Source: 2-12-FULL-60-25 sp003576745
GTDB lineage: Bacteria > Patescibacteriota > Patescibacteriia > 2-12-FULL-60-25
Direction of reading: 5' to 3'
Length of the DNA: 64,000 nucleotides
NCBI GenBank assembly: GCA_030272835.1
Contig: SZOQ01000002.1
Coordinates: forward strand, 83,315-147,314
Shown in pieces: positions 1 through 7,798 of the stretch (within the stretch, counting starts at the first letter, position 1; each line of letters opens with the position of its first letter). Under the pieces are notes generated by a model. It was not told the origin of the DNA. It searched no databases and was given only the letters and a program-made list of their open reading frames with translations. A program made the position numbers and the translations under genes.

Positions 1-1
1 G

Positions 2-1174
2 ATGATTAGTTCGAAAATCCGCGGCGTTGATTTTATCGCCATCAATACGGACGTGCAGGCGCTGCAGCACTCTCTTGCGCGGAGAAAACTTCATATCGGT
101 AAAACTGTCACGCGGGGGCTAGGAGCCGGTATGGATCCGGATGTTGGCGCGCGTGCGGCGGAAGAGAGCCAGAACGACATCCGCGAATCGCTGAAGGGCG
201 CGGATATGGTGTTTATCACCTGCGGGCTCGGAGGAGGTACGGGCACCGGCGCCGGTCCAAAGGTGGCGGAGATTGCCCGTGAGCTTGGCGCGCTTACCGT
301 GGCCGTGGTCACGCGCCCGTTTTCTTTCGAGGGTCTCGAGCGGCGGCAAATCGCCGATGCGGGCTATGATCGTATGGCGGAAGCCGTTGACACCATCATT
401 ACGATTCCGAACGACCGCATTCTCCAGATCATCGATCGTAAAACGGCATTGCTCGATGCCTTTGAAATCGCGGATGATGTCCTTCGTCAGGGCGTCCAGG
501 GCATTTCGGAACTTATTACGGTTCCGGGACTTATCAATGTGGACTTCGCCGATGTCCGAGCGATCATGCAGAATCGCGGAAGCGCCCTCATGGGAATCGG
601 CAGGGGGCAGGGGGAAAATCGTTCGGCCGAAGCAGCCAAGGCCGCTATCGCGTCGCCGCTTCTCGAAGTATCCATAGACGGTGCCAAGGGCATTCTGTTT
701 ACGATTTGCGGCGGTTCAAACCTGGGCATGTATGAAGTTTCGGAAGCCGCCAAGGTCATTACGCAATCCGCTGATCCTCACGCAAAGGTTATTTTCGGCG
801 CCACCATCGACGAGACTATGAAAGATGAGGTCAAGGTCACCGTCGTTGCAACAGGATTTGATTCATCGCCGCGCGTTGCAAAACCCAAGGCCGTGCTGGC
901 GTCGGGTACATATGTGCCACCCAAGCAGAGCTCGGGATATGAAAAAATGGAACGCGTGCCATTCGGCGCACGCCCATCTGCAAAACTTGTTGTTCAGGAA
1001 GATGTGAGACCGCCCGTGACTCCGGCGGAAAAGCAGCCGCATATTCAGCCGCCGCAGTATGCTCCCACCAATCAGGCTCCTTCATCGCCGCAGCCAGTGC
1101 CTGTCGTCACTTCCAAGAAGCGCGAAGAAGAAGAGCTGGAAATTCCCGCGTTCATACGGAAAAAGATGATGTAG
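2..1174 (+). CDS. ftsZ: Cell division protein FtsZ (5' end outside window)
   Basis: Tubulin-like GTPase that polymerises into the cytoplasmic Z-ring at the division site. The visible 390 residues begin at an internal Met in the first glycine-loop region, so the true start lies before the window. The tubulin signature GGGTGTG is at about residues 77-83 and the T7 catalytic loop GLINVDFADVR at about 176-186. A Pro/Gln-rich linker follows from about residue 310 and ends in a short conserved tail, EIPAFIRKKMM, of the kind that binds membrane anchors. nrdR follows after a 400 bp repeat-rich gap. Family assignment is secure; only the N-terminus is missing. Confidence 0.97.
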   Translation: MISSKIRGVDFIAINTDVQALQHSLARRKLHIGKTVTRGLGAGMDPDVGARAAEESQNDIRESLKGADMVFITCGLGGGTGTGAGPKVAEIARELGALTVAVVTRPFSFEGLERRQIADAGYDRMAEAVDTIITIPNDRILQIIDRKTALLDAFEIADDVLRQGVQGISELITVPGLINVDFADVRAIMQNRGSALMGIGRGQGENRSAEAAKAAIASPLLEVSIDGAKGILFTICGGSNLGMYEVSEAAKVITQSADPHAKVIFGATIDETMKDEVKVTVVATGFDSSPRVAKPKAVLASGTYVPPKQSSGYEKMERVPFGARPSAKLVVQEDVRPPVTPAEKQPHIQPPQYAPTNQAPSSPQPVPVVTSKKREEEELEIPAFIRKKMM

Positions 1175-1181
1175 GCGGAGA

Positions 1182-1545
1182 GCGGGATGCGAAAAGTGCG
1201 TAGGACGTGGTGCGTAGGTCGTGAGGTATGAACCATGAGCCTTGCGTCCCGAAACGCGTAACCCGAGACCCGAACGGACCGTAGGTCTGTAAGATCGTAG
1301 GTCATGGAACAAAGGGAGTGGGAAGTAGGGAGTAGGACGTAGGAGGTGCATGCTTTTCCCCTTAACCACTCACTACTCACCACTCACGTGGTCCCCTCAT
1401 AGGACAAAGGGAGTAGGGCGTAGAACGTGGGTCATGAGTCATGCGCCCGAAACCCGTAACCACTCACTACTCACTTGTTCCTTATTCACCAATTGCCAAT
1501 TTGCTAACTCCCAATTCCCGACCTTTACGCCTCCACCCTAGAATA
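1182..1545. repeat. Mosaic intergenic repeat island A
   Basis: This 400 bp gap between ftsZ and nrdR has no gene. It holds runs of GTAGG/GTAGGACGTAGG-type words, then CACTCACTACTCAC-type words, arranged partly as inverted copies. Positions 1182-1218 match the reverse complement of 41400-41436 at 36 of 37 bases. The segment near 1286-1308 resembles the GTAGGTCCGTAAGACCGTAGG stretch near 4850-4875. It is a member of a dispersed family; see islands B, C, D and E. Function unknown. Confidence 0.8.
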
Positions 1546-1574
1546 GGCTCGTTTCGTCTGCTAGCATCCCTTTC

Positions 1575-2072
1575 ATGCGTTGCCCCGTCTGCAATCATCC
1601 CGATACGCGCGTCGTGGATTCGCGCATGAGCGCGGAGGGAGATTCCATACGCCGGAGGCGCGAATGCGATAAATGCGGATTCCGTTTTTCCACGTCCGAA
1701 GAAATTCTTTTATTGGATCTTGTTGTCGTTAAGCGTGACGGACAACGGGAAGCGTATAGCAAAGAAAAACTCATCGGAGGCCTCAAAAAGGCCCTTGAAA
1801 AGCGGCCGGTCACCGAGGCCGCGTTTCGTAGTCTTGTCCACGGCATCGAAAGGGCTATTCAACGACTTTCGGCGGATGAAATTACGAGCGTACGCCTTGG
1901 TGAAATCGTCATGCAGCATTTGAAAGACTTCGACGAAGTTGCCTATATCCGTTTCGCATCCGTGTATCGTCAATTCGAGGACGTTGAGACGTTTCAGCGC
2001 GAACTGGATGCGCTCATGCGCTTGTCCGTTGTTGAGGCGGCATCATCGCGTAAACGGAAAAAACGCCTGTAG
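1575..2072 (+). CDS. nrdR: Transcriptional repressor NrdR
   Basis: Nucleotide-sensing repressor of ribonucleotide reductase genes. The 165-residue protein has the family's usual length and order: an N-terminal zinc ribbon with Cys3, Cys6, Cys31 and Cys34 (CPVC and CDKCG), then an ATP-cone beginning near VVVKRDGQREAYSKEK. The C-terminal RKRKKRL tail is basic. The start codon is fixed by the zinc ribbon beginning MRCPVC. Pyruvate kinase follows after about 30 bp. No ribonucleotide reductase gene lies in the window, so its targets are elsewhere. Confidence 0.96.
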   Translation: MRCPVCNHPDTRVVDSRMSAEGDSIRRRRECDKCGFRFSTSEEILLLDLVVVKRDGQREAYSKEKLIGGLKKALEKRPVTEAAFRSLVHGIERAIQRLSADEITSVRLGEIVMQHLKDFDEVAYIRFASVYRQFEDVETFQRELDALMRLSVVEAASSRKRKKRL

Positions 2073-2104
2073 CGGAAGAGCATTCGCCGGTGTATCCTTT
2101 TGTC

Positions 2105-3520
2105 ATGATCCAGAAGCACAAACGAACGAAGATCGTATGCACGATCGGCCCTGCGACAGATACGGTGCGCGCCATGATTGCGTTGGGGAATGCCGGCATG
2201 GATGTCGCACGGCTCAATTTTTCTCATGGGACCCACGCCTCACATGCGGCGCTTCTTCGTCGGCTGCGCCAGGCCGGTCGGCATTTGGAGCGTCCTTTTG
2301 CGATTTTGCAGGATCTGCAGGGACCGAAAATACGCGTCGGCAATCTTCCTGATCAGGGAGTGCTATTGCGCGGTGAAGCGGTTTTTTCCACAAGCCCAAA
2401 CCCCGCGCCAGGCGATATTCCTGTGACGCTTCCGAGTCTGCATGCCGATGTTGCGCGCGGATCCAGGATATTGTTGGATGACGGGCTCTTGGAATGCGTC
2501 GTCCGTCGCGTCGACGGCCACCGTATTCACTGCGACGTTCTTCAGGGTGGAACATTAACGAGTCATAAAGGCCTGAATCTTCCGGGAACCCATTTGCGGA
2601 TTCCGGCCCTTTCCGACAAAGATCGCGCGGACGCGGCATTCGGCGTGAAAGCCGGGGTGGATTTTGTCGCCATGTCCTTTATCCGTACGGCAAAGGACGT
2701 CGAGGATCTTCGGCGCATGTTGAAGAAAACACCGGGCGCGGCCGGAATACAAATTGTCGGTAAAATCGAAAAACCCGAAGCGATCGACCATTTTGATTCC
2801 ATTCTTCCGCTCCTGGATGCGGTTATGGTTGCGCGCGGCGATTTGGGCATTGAACTGCGGCCGGAAACCGTCCCGGTCATCCAAAAGCAGATCATCAATG
2901 CCTGCCGGCACGCCGGCAAGCCCGTGATCGTCGCCACGCAGATGCTTGATTCCATGCAACGCAATCCGCGGGCGACCCGTGCCGAAACATCGGATGTTGC
3001 GAATGCGGTTGCGGATCACACCGACGCTGTAATGCTTTCGGGTGAAACGGCAACCGGTGCGTTTCCGGTTCAGGCGGTTCGCGCCATGGCTACCGCGATT
3101 CTTGCTATGGAGCGGTCGGTTTTTGACGATTTGACGCCATACGCATTGCCTGCGGACACACATGTCACCGAAATCATCGGCGCAACGGTGCGCGTGGTCT
3201 CGGACGCCCTTCAGCATGCCCCCGTTCTTCTTTTAACGGCAAGCGGAGCAACGGCCCGCGCGGTATCGGCATATCGTCCGGAAGCGCGTCTGTTTGCCGT
3301 AACGCATAACGAGCGTGTTGCCAGGCAACTTCGGCTGGTGTGGGGACAGGACGCGTTCTTCCTGAAAAAACAGTCGAGCCCCGAAAAGCAGCTCCGCGCG
3401 GCCTTGAGCCTTCTGCAACGCAAGCGTCTCGTAAAGCCGTCCCAGCTCCTCGTTGCCGTGAGTGGGTCGTCTCTTCGGCACGCGGAGGGCACCAACCGCA
3501 TCGAAATCGTGCGCGTATGA
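2105..3520 (+). CDS. pyk: Pyruvate kinase
   Basis: Catalyses phosphoenolpyruvate + ADP to pyruvate + ATP, the last step of glycolysis. The protein opens with the family N-terminus KRTKIVCTIGPATD, has the catalytic-lysine signature IVGKIEKPEAIDHFD in the middle, MVARGDLGIE, and the substrate-loop region TQMLDSM...RATRAETSDVANAV. A short C-terminal allosteric-type domain ends at EGTNRIEIVRV. Length (471 residues) is normal. An in-frame GTG at 2090 has a better placed GGAAGAG ribosome site and would add five residues; ATG 2105 is chosen because homologues start there. The stop overlaps the next ATG (ATGA), suggesting translational coupling. Confidence 0.96.
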   Translation: MIQKHKRTKIVCTIGPATDTVRAMIALGNAGMDVARLNFSHGTHASHAALLRRLRQAGRHLERPFAILQDLQGPKIRVGNLPDQGVLLRGEAVFSTSPNPAPGDIPVTLPSLHADVARGSRILLDDGLLECVVRRVDGHRIHCDVLQGGTLTSHKGLNLPGTHLRIPALSDKDRADAAFGVKAGVDFVAMSFIRTAKDVEDLRRMLKKTPGAAGIQIVGKIEKPEAIDHFDSILPLLDAVMVARGDLGIELRPETVPVIQKQIINACRHAGKPVIVATQMLDSMQRNPRATRAETSDVANAVADHTDAVMLSGETATGAFPVQAVRAMATAILAMERSVFDDLTPYALPADTHVTEIIGATVRVVSDALQHAPVLLLTASGATARAVSAYRPEARLFAVTHNERVARQLRLVWGQDAFFLKKQSSPEKQLRAALSLLQRKRLVKPSQLLVAVSGSSLRHAEGTNRIEIVRV

Positions 3521-3852
3521 GTACTAGCATTTTGTCCGAGCATTGCGTTCCCTGCGAAGGCGGTATTGCACCGCTCACGCGCGAGCTTTCCCTGCCGATG
3601 CTCCAAGAGGTACCGGGCTGGCAGCTTTCCGCGGACGCCAAACAGTTGTCGCGGACATTCGCATTCCGCGATTTTCCTGAAGCGCTCTCGTTCATAAACC
3701 GGATCGGATCCATTGCCGAACAAGAAGGACATCATCCCGACATTCATAATTTTTGGAATACGGTTCGGCTCGATTTGACCACGCACGCTATCGGCGGACT
3801 TTCTCGGAACGATTTTATTTTGGCGGCAAAAATCAATCAGCTTCAAAAATAA
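3517..3852 (+). CDS. Pterin-4a-carbinolamine dehydratase
   Basis: Small (111-residue) member of the PCD/DCoH family, which dehydrates 4a-hydroxytetrahydropterin. The family core is clear: PGWQLS, then FPEALSFINRIGSIAEQEGHHPDI and a HxxxNF/VxLxLTTHAIGGLS block, with the paired histidines of the active site (EGHHPDI and THA). It starts inside the pyruvate kinase stop codon (ATGA). No aromatic amino acid hydroxylase is nearby, so in this genome the enzyme may instead serve another pterin or molybdopterin-like role; that is inference. Confidence 0.93.
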   Translation: MSTSILSEHCVPCEGGIAPLTRELSLPMLQEVPGWQLSADAKQLSRTFAFRDFPEALSFINRIGSIAEQEGHHPDIHNFWNTVRLDLTTHAIGGLSRNDFILAAKINQLQK

Positions 3853-3876
3853 AAGGACCCCGGAGGGCGGGGTCCT
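3843..3876 (-). terminator. Intrinsic terminator of the 3878-4594 gene
   Basis: Stem AGGACCCC (3854-3861) pairs with GGGGTCCT (3869-3876). Read on the minus strand it is followed by CCTTTTATTTTT, a U-rich tail, so it terminates the minus-strand gene. On the plus strand it has no U-run but could still act as a hairpin behind the pterin dehydratase gene. Confidence 0.8.
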
Positions 3877-3877
3877 G

Positions 3878-4594
3878 TCACCAGGCATCATCGATGTCCT
3901 TTATATCGCGGTCTTCGGCCGGTTCTTCCGGACCGTTTCCCGTTGCCGGTTTCCCATCCGGCGCGCGAAGCGCGGTTACCGGCACAATGGGATTTTTCGC
4001 CGCGGAGGGAGAAGATGAGGTCTTATTCCCGCTAACAAGAGGCGTGGCTGTGGCGTGAGCGTAGCCGTCCGCCGGCGGGATGCTCGCTCTCTTAACCGTC
4101 CGAAGCATATTCATGGTCCGCTCGGCCTTGCGATCGGGCAGGGGGGGCATGGAGGGTTCCCGCGGCGGCACATTCATGATCGCCGTAAGCGTCGGATGTC
4201 CGGCGCGCGTTTCCTGCGTGAAGGCGAAGGGATTTTCCTTCCGTCGTTCCAGCTGTTCCGCAATTGCGGCGAATTCGCCGATCGGCGCCTGGAACACGAA
4301 GATTTTTCGCGGCCAAATGCGTTCCATGAGGCCGCCGGAGCCGGCGAGGACATCCAAGAGCGTTACTCCATCCCGGTCTTCCAGGAGAATGTGCAGTTTG
4401 TCCGGCAGCCATGTTGCATAGCGGGCAACGGCTGTGAGGACCAAGAGCACGAGGCCGGCGCCGTCATTCGGCTTTGAGACATCCGCAAGACGCTCGAGCA
4501 ATTCACGCACGGCGGCTCTGTCCTGGCGCTCTACGAGGGAGCGCATATCCTTCAAATTCAGGTCGCGGCATCGCGCGATGGTTTTGATGCGCAT
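3878..4594 (-). CDS. Orphan hypothetical protein with acidic tail
   Basis: I do not recognise this 238-residue protein. The N-terminal half (to about residue 130) looks folded, with alternating helices and a hydrophobic stretch GLVLLVLTAVARYATWL that is probably buried rather than membrane spanning. The C-terminal half is low complexity and Pro/Ser/Lys-rich, ending in an acidic patch EEPAEDRDIKDIDDAW. No signal peptide is visible. A good GGAGG site precedes the ATG on the minus strand. It is monocistronic, convergent with the pterin dehydratase gene, and has its own terminator. Confidence 0.75.
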   Translation of the reverse strand: MRIKTIARCRDLNLKDMRSLVERQDRAAVRELLERLADVSKPNDGAGLVLLVLTAVARYATWLPDKLHILLEDRDGVTLLDVLAGSGGLMERIWPRKIFVFQAPIGEFAAIAEQLERRKENPFAFTQETRAGHPTLTAIMNVPPREPSMPPLPDRKAERTMNMLRTVKRASIPPADGYAHATATPLVSGNKTSSSPSAAKNPIVPVTALRAPDGKPATGNGPEEPAEDRDIKDIDDAW

Positions 4595-4659
4595 TCATCC
4601 TCCATCATGAAAAGGGCATGCAGAGCCTATGCAGATGCGGAGGGATTGTCAACAGGAAG

Positions 4660-4915
4660 GTGGGAGTTGTGAGGAGGGAGTGGAGAGTGGGAAGAGGGGG
4701 GCGTAGGACATAGTTGCGTGGTTGCGTAGGGGGAAGAGTACGTAATTGCGTAGGGCGAGGCCGTGCGCCATGAGCCTTGCGCTCCGTAATCCGTTCCCTT
4801 AGCCCTTTGCCCTGCTGAGCCCTTAGTTCTTTGCCCTCGGGTCAGTAGGTTCGTAGGTCCGTAAGACCGTAGGTTCGTAGGTAAGCGGTTTCATCCTAGG
4901 CTCGTAACCTAATCT
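4660..4915. repeat. Mosaic intergenic repeat island B
   Basis: The gap between the orphan minus gene and tRNA-Asp has no gene. It contains GTAGGACATAGTTGCGTGG-like words, CATGAGCCTTGCG (also in island A), a 23-base segment at 4792-4814 (CGTTCCCTTAGCC...) identical to the reverse complement of 41281-41304, and a run of about 8-9 base GTAGGT units near 4850-4882. The end GGTAAGCGGTTTCATCCTAG recurs with one extra base at 16929-16949. Confidence 0.8.
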
Positions 4916-4923
4916 CGTCATCG

Positions 4924-4946
4924 CAAAAACCGCCTAGCGGCGGCTT
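4924..4946 (-). terminator. Intrinsic terminator of tRNA-Asp
   Basis: On the minus strand, just downstream of the tRNA, CCGCC pairs with GGCGG around a short GCTA loop and is followed by TTTTT. Placement directly after the tRNA 3' end supports a role as its terminator. Confidence 0.75.
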
Positions 4947-4951
4947 TGCTC

Positions 4952-5028
4952 TGGCGGGTGCGAAGGGACTCGAACCCTCGATCTTCGCCGTGACAGGGCG
5001 ACGTGTTAACCAGCTACACCACGCACCC
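4952..5028 (-). tRNA. tRNA-Asp (anticodon GTC)
   Basis: The minus strand folds as a full cloverleaf: acceptor GGGTGCG (from 5028) with CGCACCC (4956-4962), D arm with AGCTGGTTA, anticodon stem TCGCC/GGCGA around CTGTCAC (anticodon GTC), and T arm with GGTTCGAGTCC. The discriminator is G, as expected for aspartate, and CCA is encoded in the DNA at 4952-4954. A terminator hairpin follows immediately. Confidence 0.95.
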
Positions 5029-5124
5029 GTGGCTGCGTTATTGCGGCAGGAAGGTATCATAGCTTACGCCGCGGGGCAAGGGCTTCACGACCGCGAGCGT
5101 TCCCGATACACTTCTTCGAATCGC

Positions 5125-5769
5125 ATGGATATCGTCATTGAATTTTTTCAGAAACTTCATAATCTCGATGAACTCATCCGTTGGGGAGGATATGCCGTTC
5201 TCGCAATCATCGTCTTCGCGGAAACCGGACTGCTTGCAGGATTCTTTTTGCCGGGAGATTCTCTTCTTGTTACTGCGGGACTTTTCGCGGGAACAGGGCA
5301 CTTGGATATTGCATTCCTCTTTGTCCTGCTTTCTGTCATGGCCATTGTCGGAGACAGTACGGGTTATTGGTTCGGTTCTCTCACGGGTCCGGCGCTGTTC
5401 CGAAAGGAAAAGTCCATATTGTTCGCCAAGCATCATCTCGTGCGCGCTCAGCAGTTTTATGAAAAACACGGAGGCAAGACCATCGTCCTAGCCCGCTTTA
5501 TGCCCATTGTCCGCACCTTCGCACCTATTGTTGCGGGTATTGCGCGGATGCCGTATGGAAAATTTTTTGCCTATAACGTTTTCGGAGGCATTTTGTGGGT
5601 GGGATCCATGCTTTCCATAGGGTATTTTCTCGGAAGAGTTGTTCCCGGCATTGAAGAAAAAATCCACCTCGTCATTATTGTCATTGTTCTTCTCTCTATT
5701 TCTCCGGGCTTCGTGGAGTATGTCCGGCACCGTTCGCGGGGCTCTTCCGGGTCGTCAGGCAATGAATGA
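5125..5769 (+). CDS. DedA family membrane protein
   Basis: A 214-residue integral membrane protein of the DedA/SNARE-associated superfamily, which includes undecaprenyl-phosphate and lipid flippases. It carries the family signatures FAETGLLAGFFLPGDSLL (about residues 30-47), a GD.TGYW.G segment, and the arginine-bearing ARFMPIVRTFAPIVAGIARM region, followed by the C-terminal helices. The start is placed at the ATG preceding the first amphipathic segment; longer in-frame readings run back across the tRNA gene and are not credible. Carrier-lipid recycling fits the many glycan genes in the window, but the substrate is not shown by sequence. Confidence 0.94.
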   Translation: MDIVIEFFQKLHNLDELIRWGGYAVLAIIVFAETGLLAGFFLPGDSLLVTAGLFAGTGHLDIAFLFVLLSVMAIVGDSTGYWFGSLTGPALFRKEKSILFAKHHLVRAQQFYEKHGGKTIVLARFMPIVRTFAPIVAGIARMPYGKFFAYNVFGGILWVGSMLSIGYFLGRVVPGIEEKIHLVIIVIVLLSISPGFVEYVRHRSRGSSGSSGNE

Positions 5770-5810
5770 GCACGGAGCCGACCGTTGCGCGGCAATGGAG
5801 AGATGATCCT

Positions 5811-5849
5811 AAAAAAGAACACCCCCGCTGCACGTGCATAGGGGGTGTT
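5811..5849 (-). terminator. Intrinsic terminator of the minus-strand acidic-protein operon
   Basis: Perfect stem AACACCCCC (5818-5826) with GGGGGTGTT (5841-5849). On the minus strand it is followed by CTTTTTT, a strong intrinsic terminator for the 5883-7600 operon. Confidence 0.9.
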
Positions 5850-5882
5850 GTGAGATACGCGGTTTAAGGGAGAACCCGCGCG

Positions 5883-7397
5883 TCAGTAGAGTGTGCATCC
5901 GCAGAGTTTCATTCGGCCTCCGCCGAGGTCTGTCCGCGTTCCCTTGACGCAGTCTGCCACGACGCCTTCGTCGGGCTCGATGGTAACACATTCCGACATT
6001 GGCGAGGGAGTTGTCGAGGCCGCCAACGTCGTCTGTGCCGGCGTTTTTACAGGCACGGATGCCGGCATGGCCACGGTTCCCTTGGGCTGGGGCGGGACAT
6101 GACGCGAGCCAAAGCCCATGGGTCCCAAGGCGATGAGAACGACGCTTGCCGCAAGCATCACGGAACCCGCGGCGATTGCGGTCAGATTCCGGTCGAAGCT
6201 CCTCACCCGGCTCCGGCGCATTGCGGGTGCCGGCGCTTTCTGAGTCGGGTTGGGCGTTTCGGGATCGGGGGGCGTTTCCGCCTTCCCGTCTTTCTCTGCC
6301 CTGTCCGCCTCGCCTCGCGCGGCGTCCGCCAGCTCCCGATCCATGCCGGTATGCTGGGTCAGTCGCGCATGGAAAAGCTCCAGTGCCGCATGGATGCAGC
6401 GCTGTCGCGCCGGATCCGTTTCTCCGTGGAGGAATGTCTGCGCACCGTGGTTCACGAACCATTGCTGGTCGCGAACATTGTACGGTTCACCGATGTCTTC
6501 CAAGTGCCCGCGAGCGATGAGTTCGGCGAACACGCCGCCCCGGCACCATGCGGCTTTTTCGCTTCGCGCCTCGTCATGGGAGAGCGCGATTTCGTCCAGC
6601 CGAATGAGCAGCCGGAAGAGTCCGGCGGGGAGCGGAAATTGTTCCCGAAAGACTTCCCGAAGGCCATCGACCGTGACATTTCCGCCGATCCATTCTTCGA
6701 TCATTCCGCCAAGCGCCGAATCGGAGAGGGACGGCCGATCTCCCGCCCGAGAAAGCGGAATGGAAGCTTCTTCGCCGATGCGCGACATAGGTTTATGCCC
6801 CGACGTATTCGGAGCCTCACCCTCCCCGTTCGTGGCCGGTGAAATCTCGATGTCCGGAGCGTCGCTGCCGTTCTCCGCAGAACGGAGAACGGGTTGGGGG
6901 TTTCCGGCCGCCTTGCCGCCAAGGATGAGCGAACCTTCCACCACCGGGATATCCAGTGACGGTTGGGACGGCTTTTCCAAAGCTTCCATCGCGGATGCGA
7001 TGATCGTGACCGCTGCACGATTCGGTTCATCGGATGCGCCTTCGTTCGCTTGCGCGACCTCGTTCATCTCTTCCTGTTCGGGCGCCTTCGCGATGATGGC
7101 GCCGAGCCTTGGCTCGTCGTCCTCGTCCTCATCTTCCGATTCGGACGCGGTCGCTACCGCGATGATTGCGGGAGATTCTTCTGCCGAGCGCTCCTCGATT
7201 TCCTGTTCGGGCGCCTTCGCGATGATGGCGCCGAGCCTTGGCTCGTCGTCCTCGTCCTCCGGCACGAACATCGACGCCGGATTCTGTCCGCTCGCCTTCA
7301 AGGGCGGCGGCGAAGAAAGGAATGCCTCCGGGCCTTCCTCGGCCAGAGCGGCGATGTCTTCGCCCGCTCCCTTTGCCGCATCAACGTCTTTGCTCAT
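5883..7397 (-). CDS. Single-pass membrane protein with acidic DDEPRL repeats
   Basis: Unrecognised 504-residue protein. The N-terminal third is acidic and low complexity and contains two near-identical copies of an ED(E)DDEPRLGAIIAKAPEQE unit (about residues 47-68 and 90-112). Residues about 225-350 look folded and rich in charged helices (WIGGNVTVDGLREVFREQFPLPAGLFRLLIRLDEIAL). A basic stretch (MRRSRVRSFDR) precedes one transmembrane segment at about 400-425, and the C-terminus has four cysteines (SECV, ADCV, LCGC). The predicted orientation is a large cytoplasmic N-terminus and a small Cys-bearing outer tail. The ATG overlaps the upstream gene's stop, so the two are co-translated. Confidence 0.75.
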   Translation of the reverse strand: MSKDVDAAKGAGEDIAALAEEGPEAFLSSPPPLKASGQNPASMFVPEDEDDEPRLGAIIAKAPEQEIEERSAEESPAIIAVATASESEDEDEDDEPRLGAIIAKAPEQEEMNEVAQANEGASDEPNRAAVTIIASAMEALEKPSQPSLDIPVVEGSLILGGKAAGNPQPVLRSAENGSDAPDIEISPATNGEGEAPNTSGHKPMSRIGEEASIPLSRAGDRPSLSDSALGGMIEEWIGGNVTVDGLREVFREQFPLPAGLFRLLIRLDEIALSHDEARSEKAAWCRGGVFAELIARGHLEDIGEPYNVRDQQWFVNHGAQTFLHGETDPARQRCIHAALELFHARLTQHTGMDRELADAARGEADRAEKDGKAETPPDPETPNPTQKAPAPAMRRSRVRSFDRNLTAIAAGSVMLAASVVLIALGPMGFGSRHVPPQPKGTVAMPASVPVKTPAQTTLAASTTPSPMSECVTIEPDEGVVADCVKGTRTDLGGGRMKLCGCTLY

Positions 7398-7600
7398 GGC
7401 TTCTCCTTCTCCGCCATTTGCCGTCGGAGTCTGATCAAGACAGGGTGATCCCCCAATGAAGTCGAAACTTTATTTTCGACGAGGCGAAGCTTTTCCGTTT
7501 TTGCCGGCACCACCTTTTCGCGGAGCGAACAAAGGCGGGGTTCATCCTCGTCATCGTCTTCCGGAGCGAGAAGCTCCGGGGGTTTGGGTGCTGTGGTCAT
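7394..7600 (-). CDS. Small acidic protein sharing the DEPRL motif
   Basis: A 68-residue unrecognised protein, first gene of a two-gene operon. The start is set by CGGAGGGAATAC-ATG, a strong ribosome site. It carries EDDDEDEPRLCSLREK, the same motif that occurs twice in the downstream 504-residue protein, followed by a basic helix HPVLIRLRRQMAEKEKP. It has no signal or membrane segment. Stop and next start overlap (ATGA at 7394-7397). The shared motif suggests that both proteins bind the same partner or share a fold; this is inference. Confidence 0.7.
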   Translation of the reverse strand: MTTAPKPPELLAPEDDDEDEPRLCSLREKVVPAKTEKLRLVENKVSTSLGDHPVLIRLRRQMAEKEKP

Positions 7601-7798
7601 GTATTCCCTCCGCGTGTTGTTGTGAAGCTGCGTGTGGACGCCCGCTTTGCGTTCCGGGCGCCATCCCATCATACGCCGGATTCAACCGGGTACGAGGAAT
7701 GGAAAAATATACCAAAAAAGCCCCATTTTGTCAACAGAAGTAGACACGGTATTTTTTCCTTGTATTGAGCCATTTTTCTGACTATCCTGTAGGGACGT

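Noticed and set aside
4990..5124. Longer N-terminus for the DedA protein
   Set aside because: The extension would read through the tRNA-Asp gene; ATG 5125 gives the normal DedA N-terminus.
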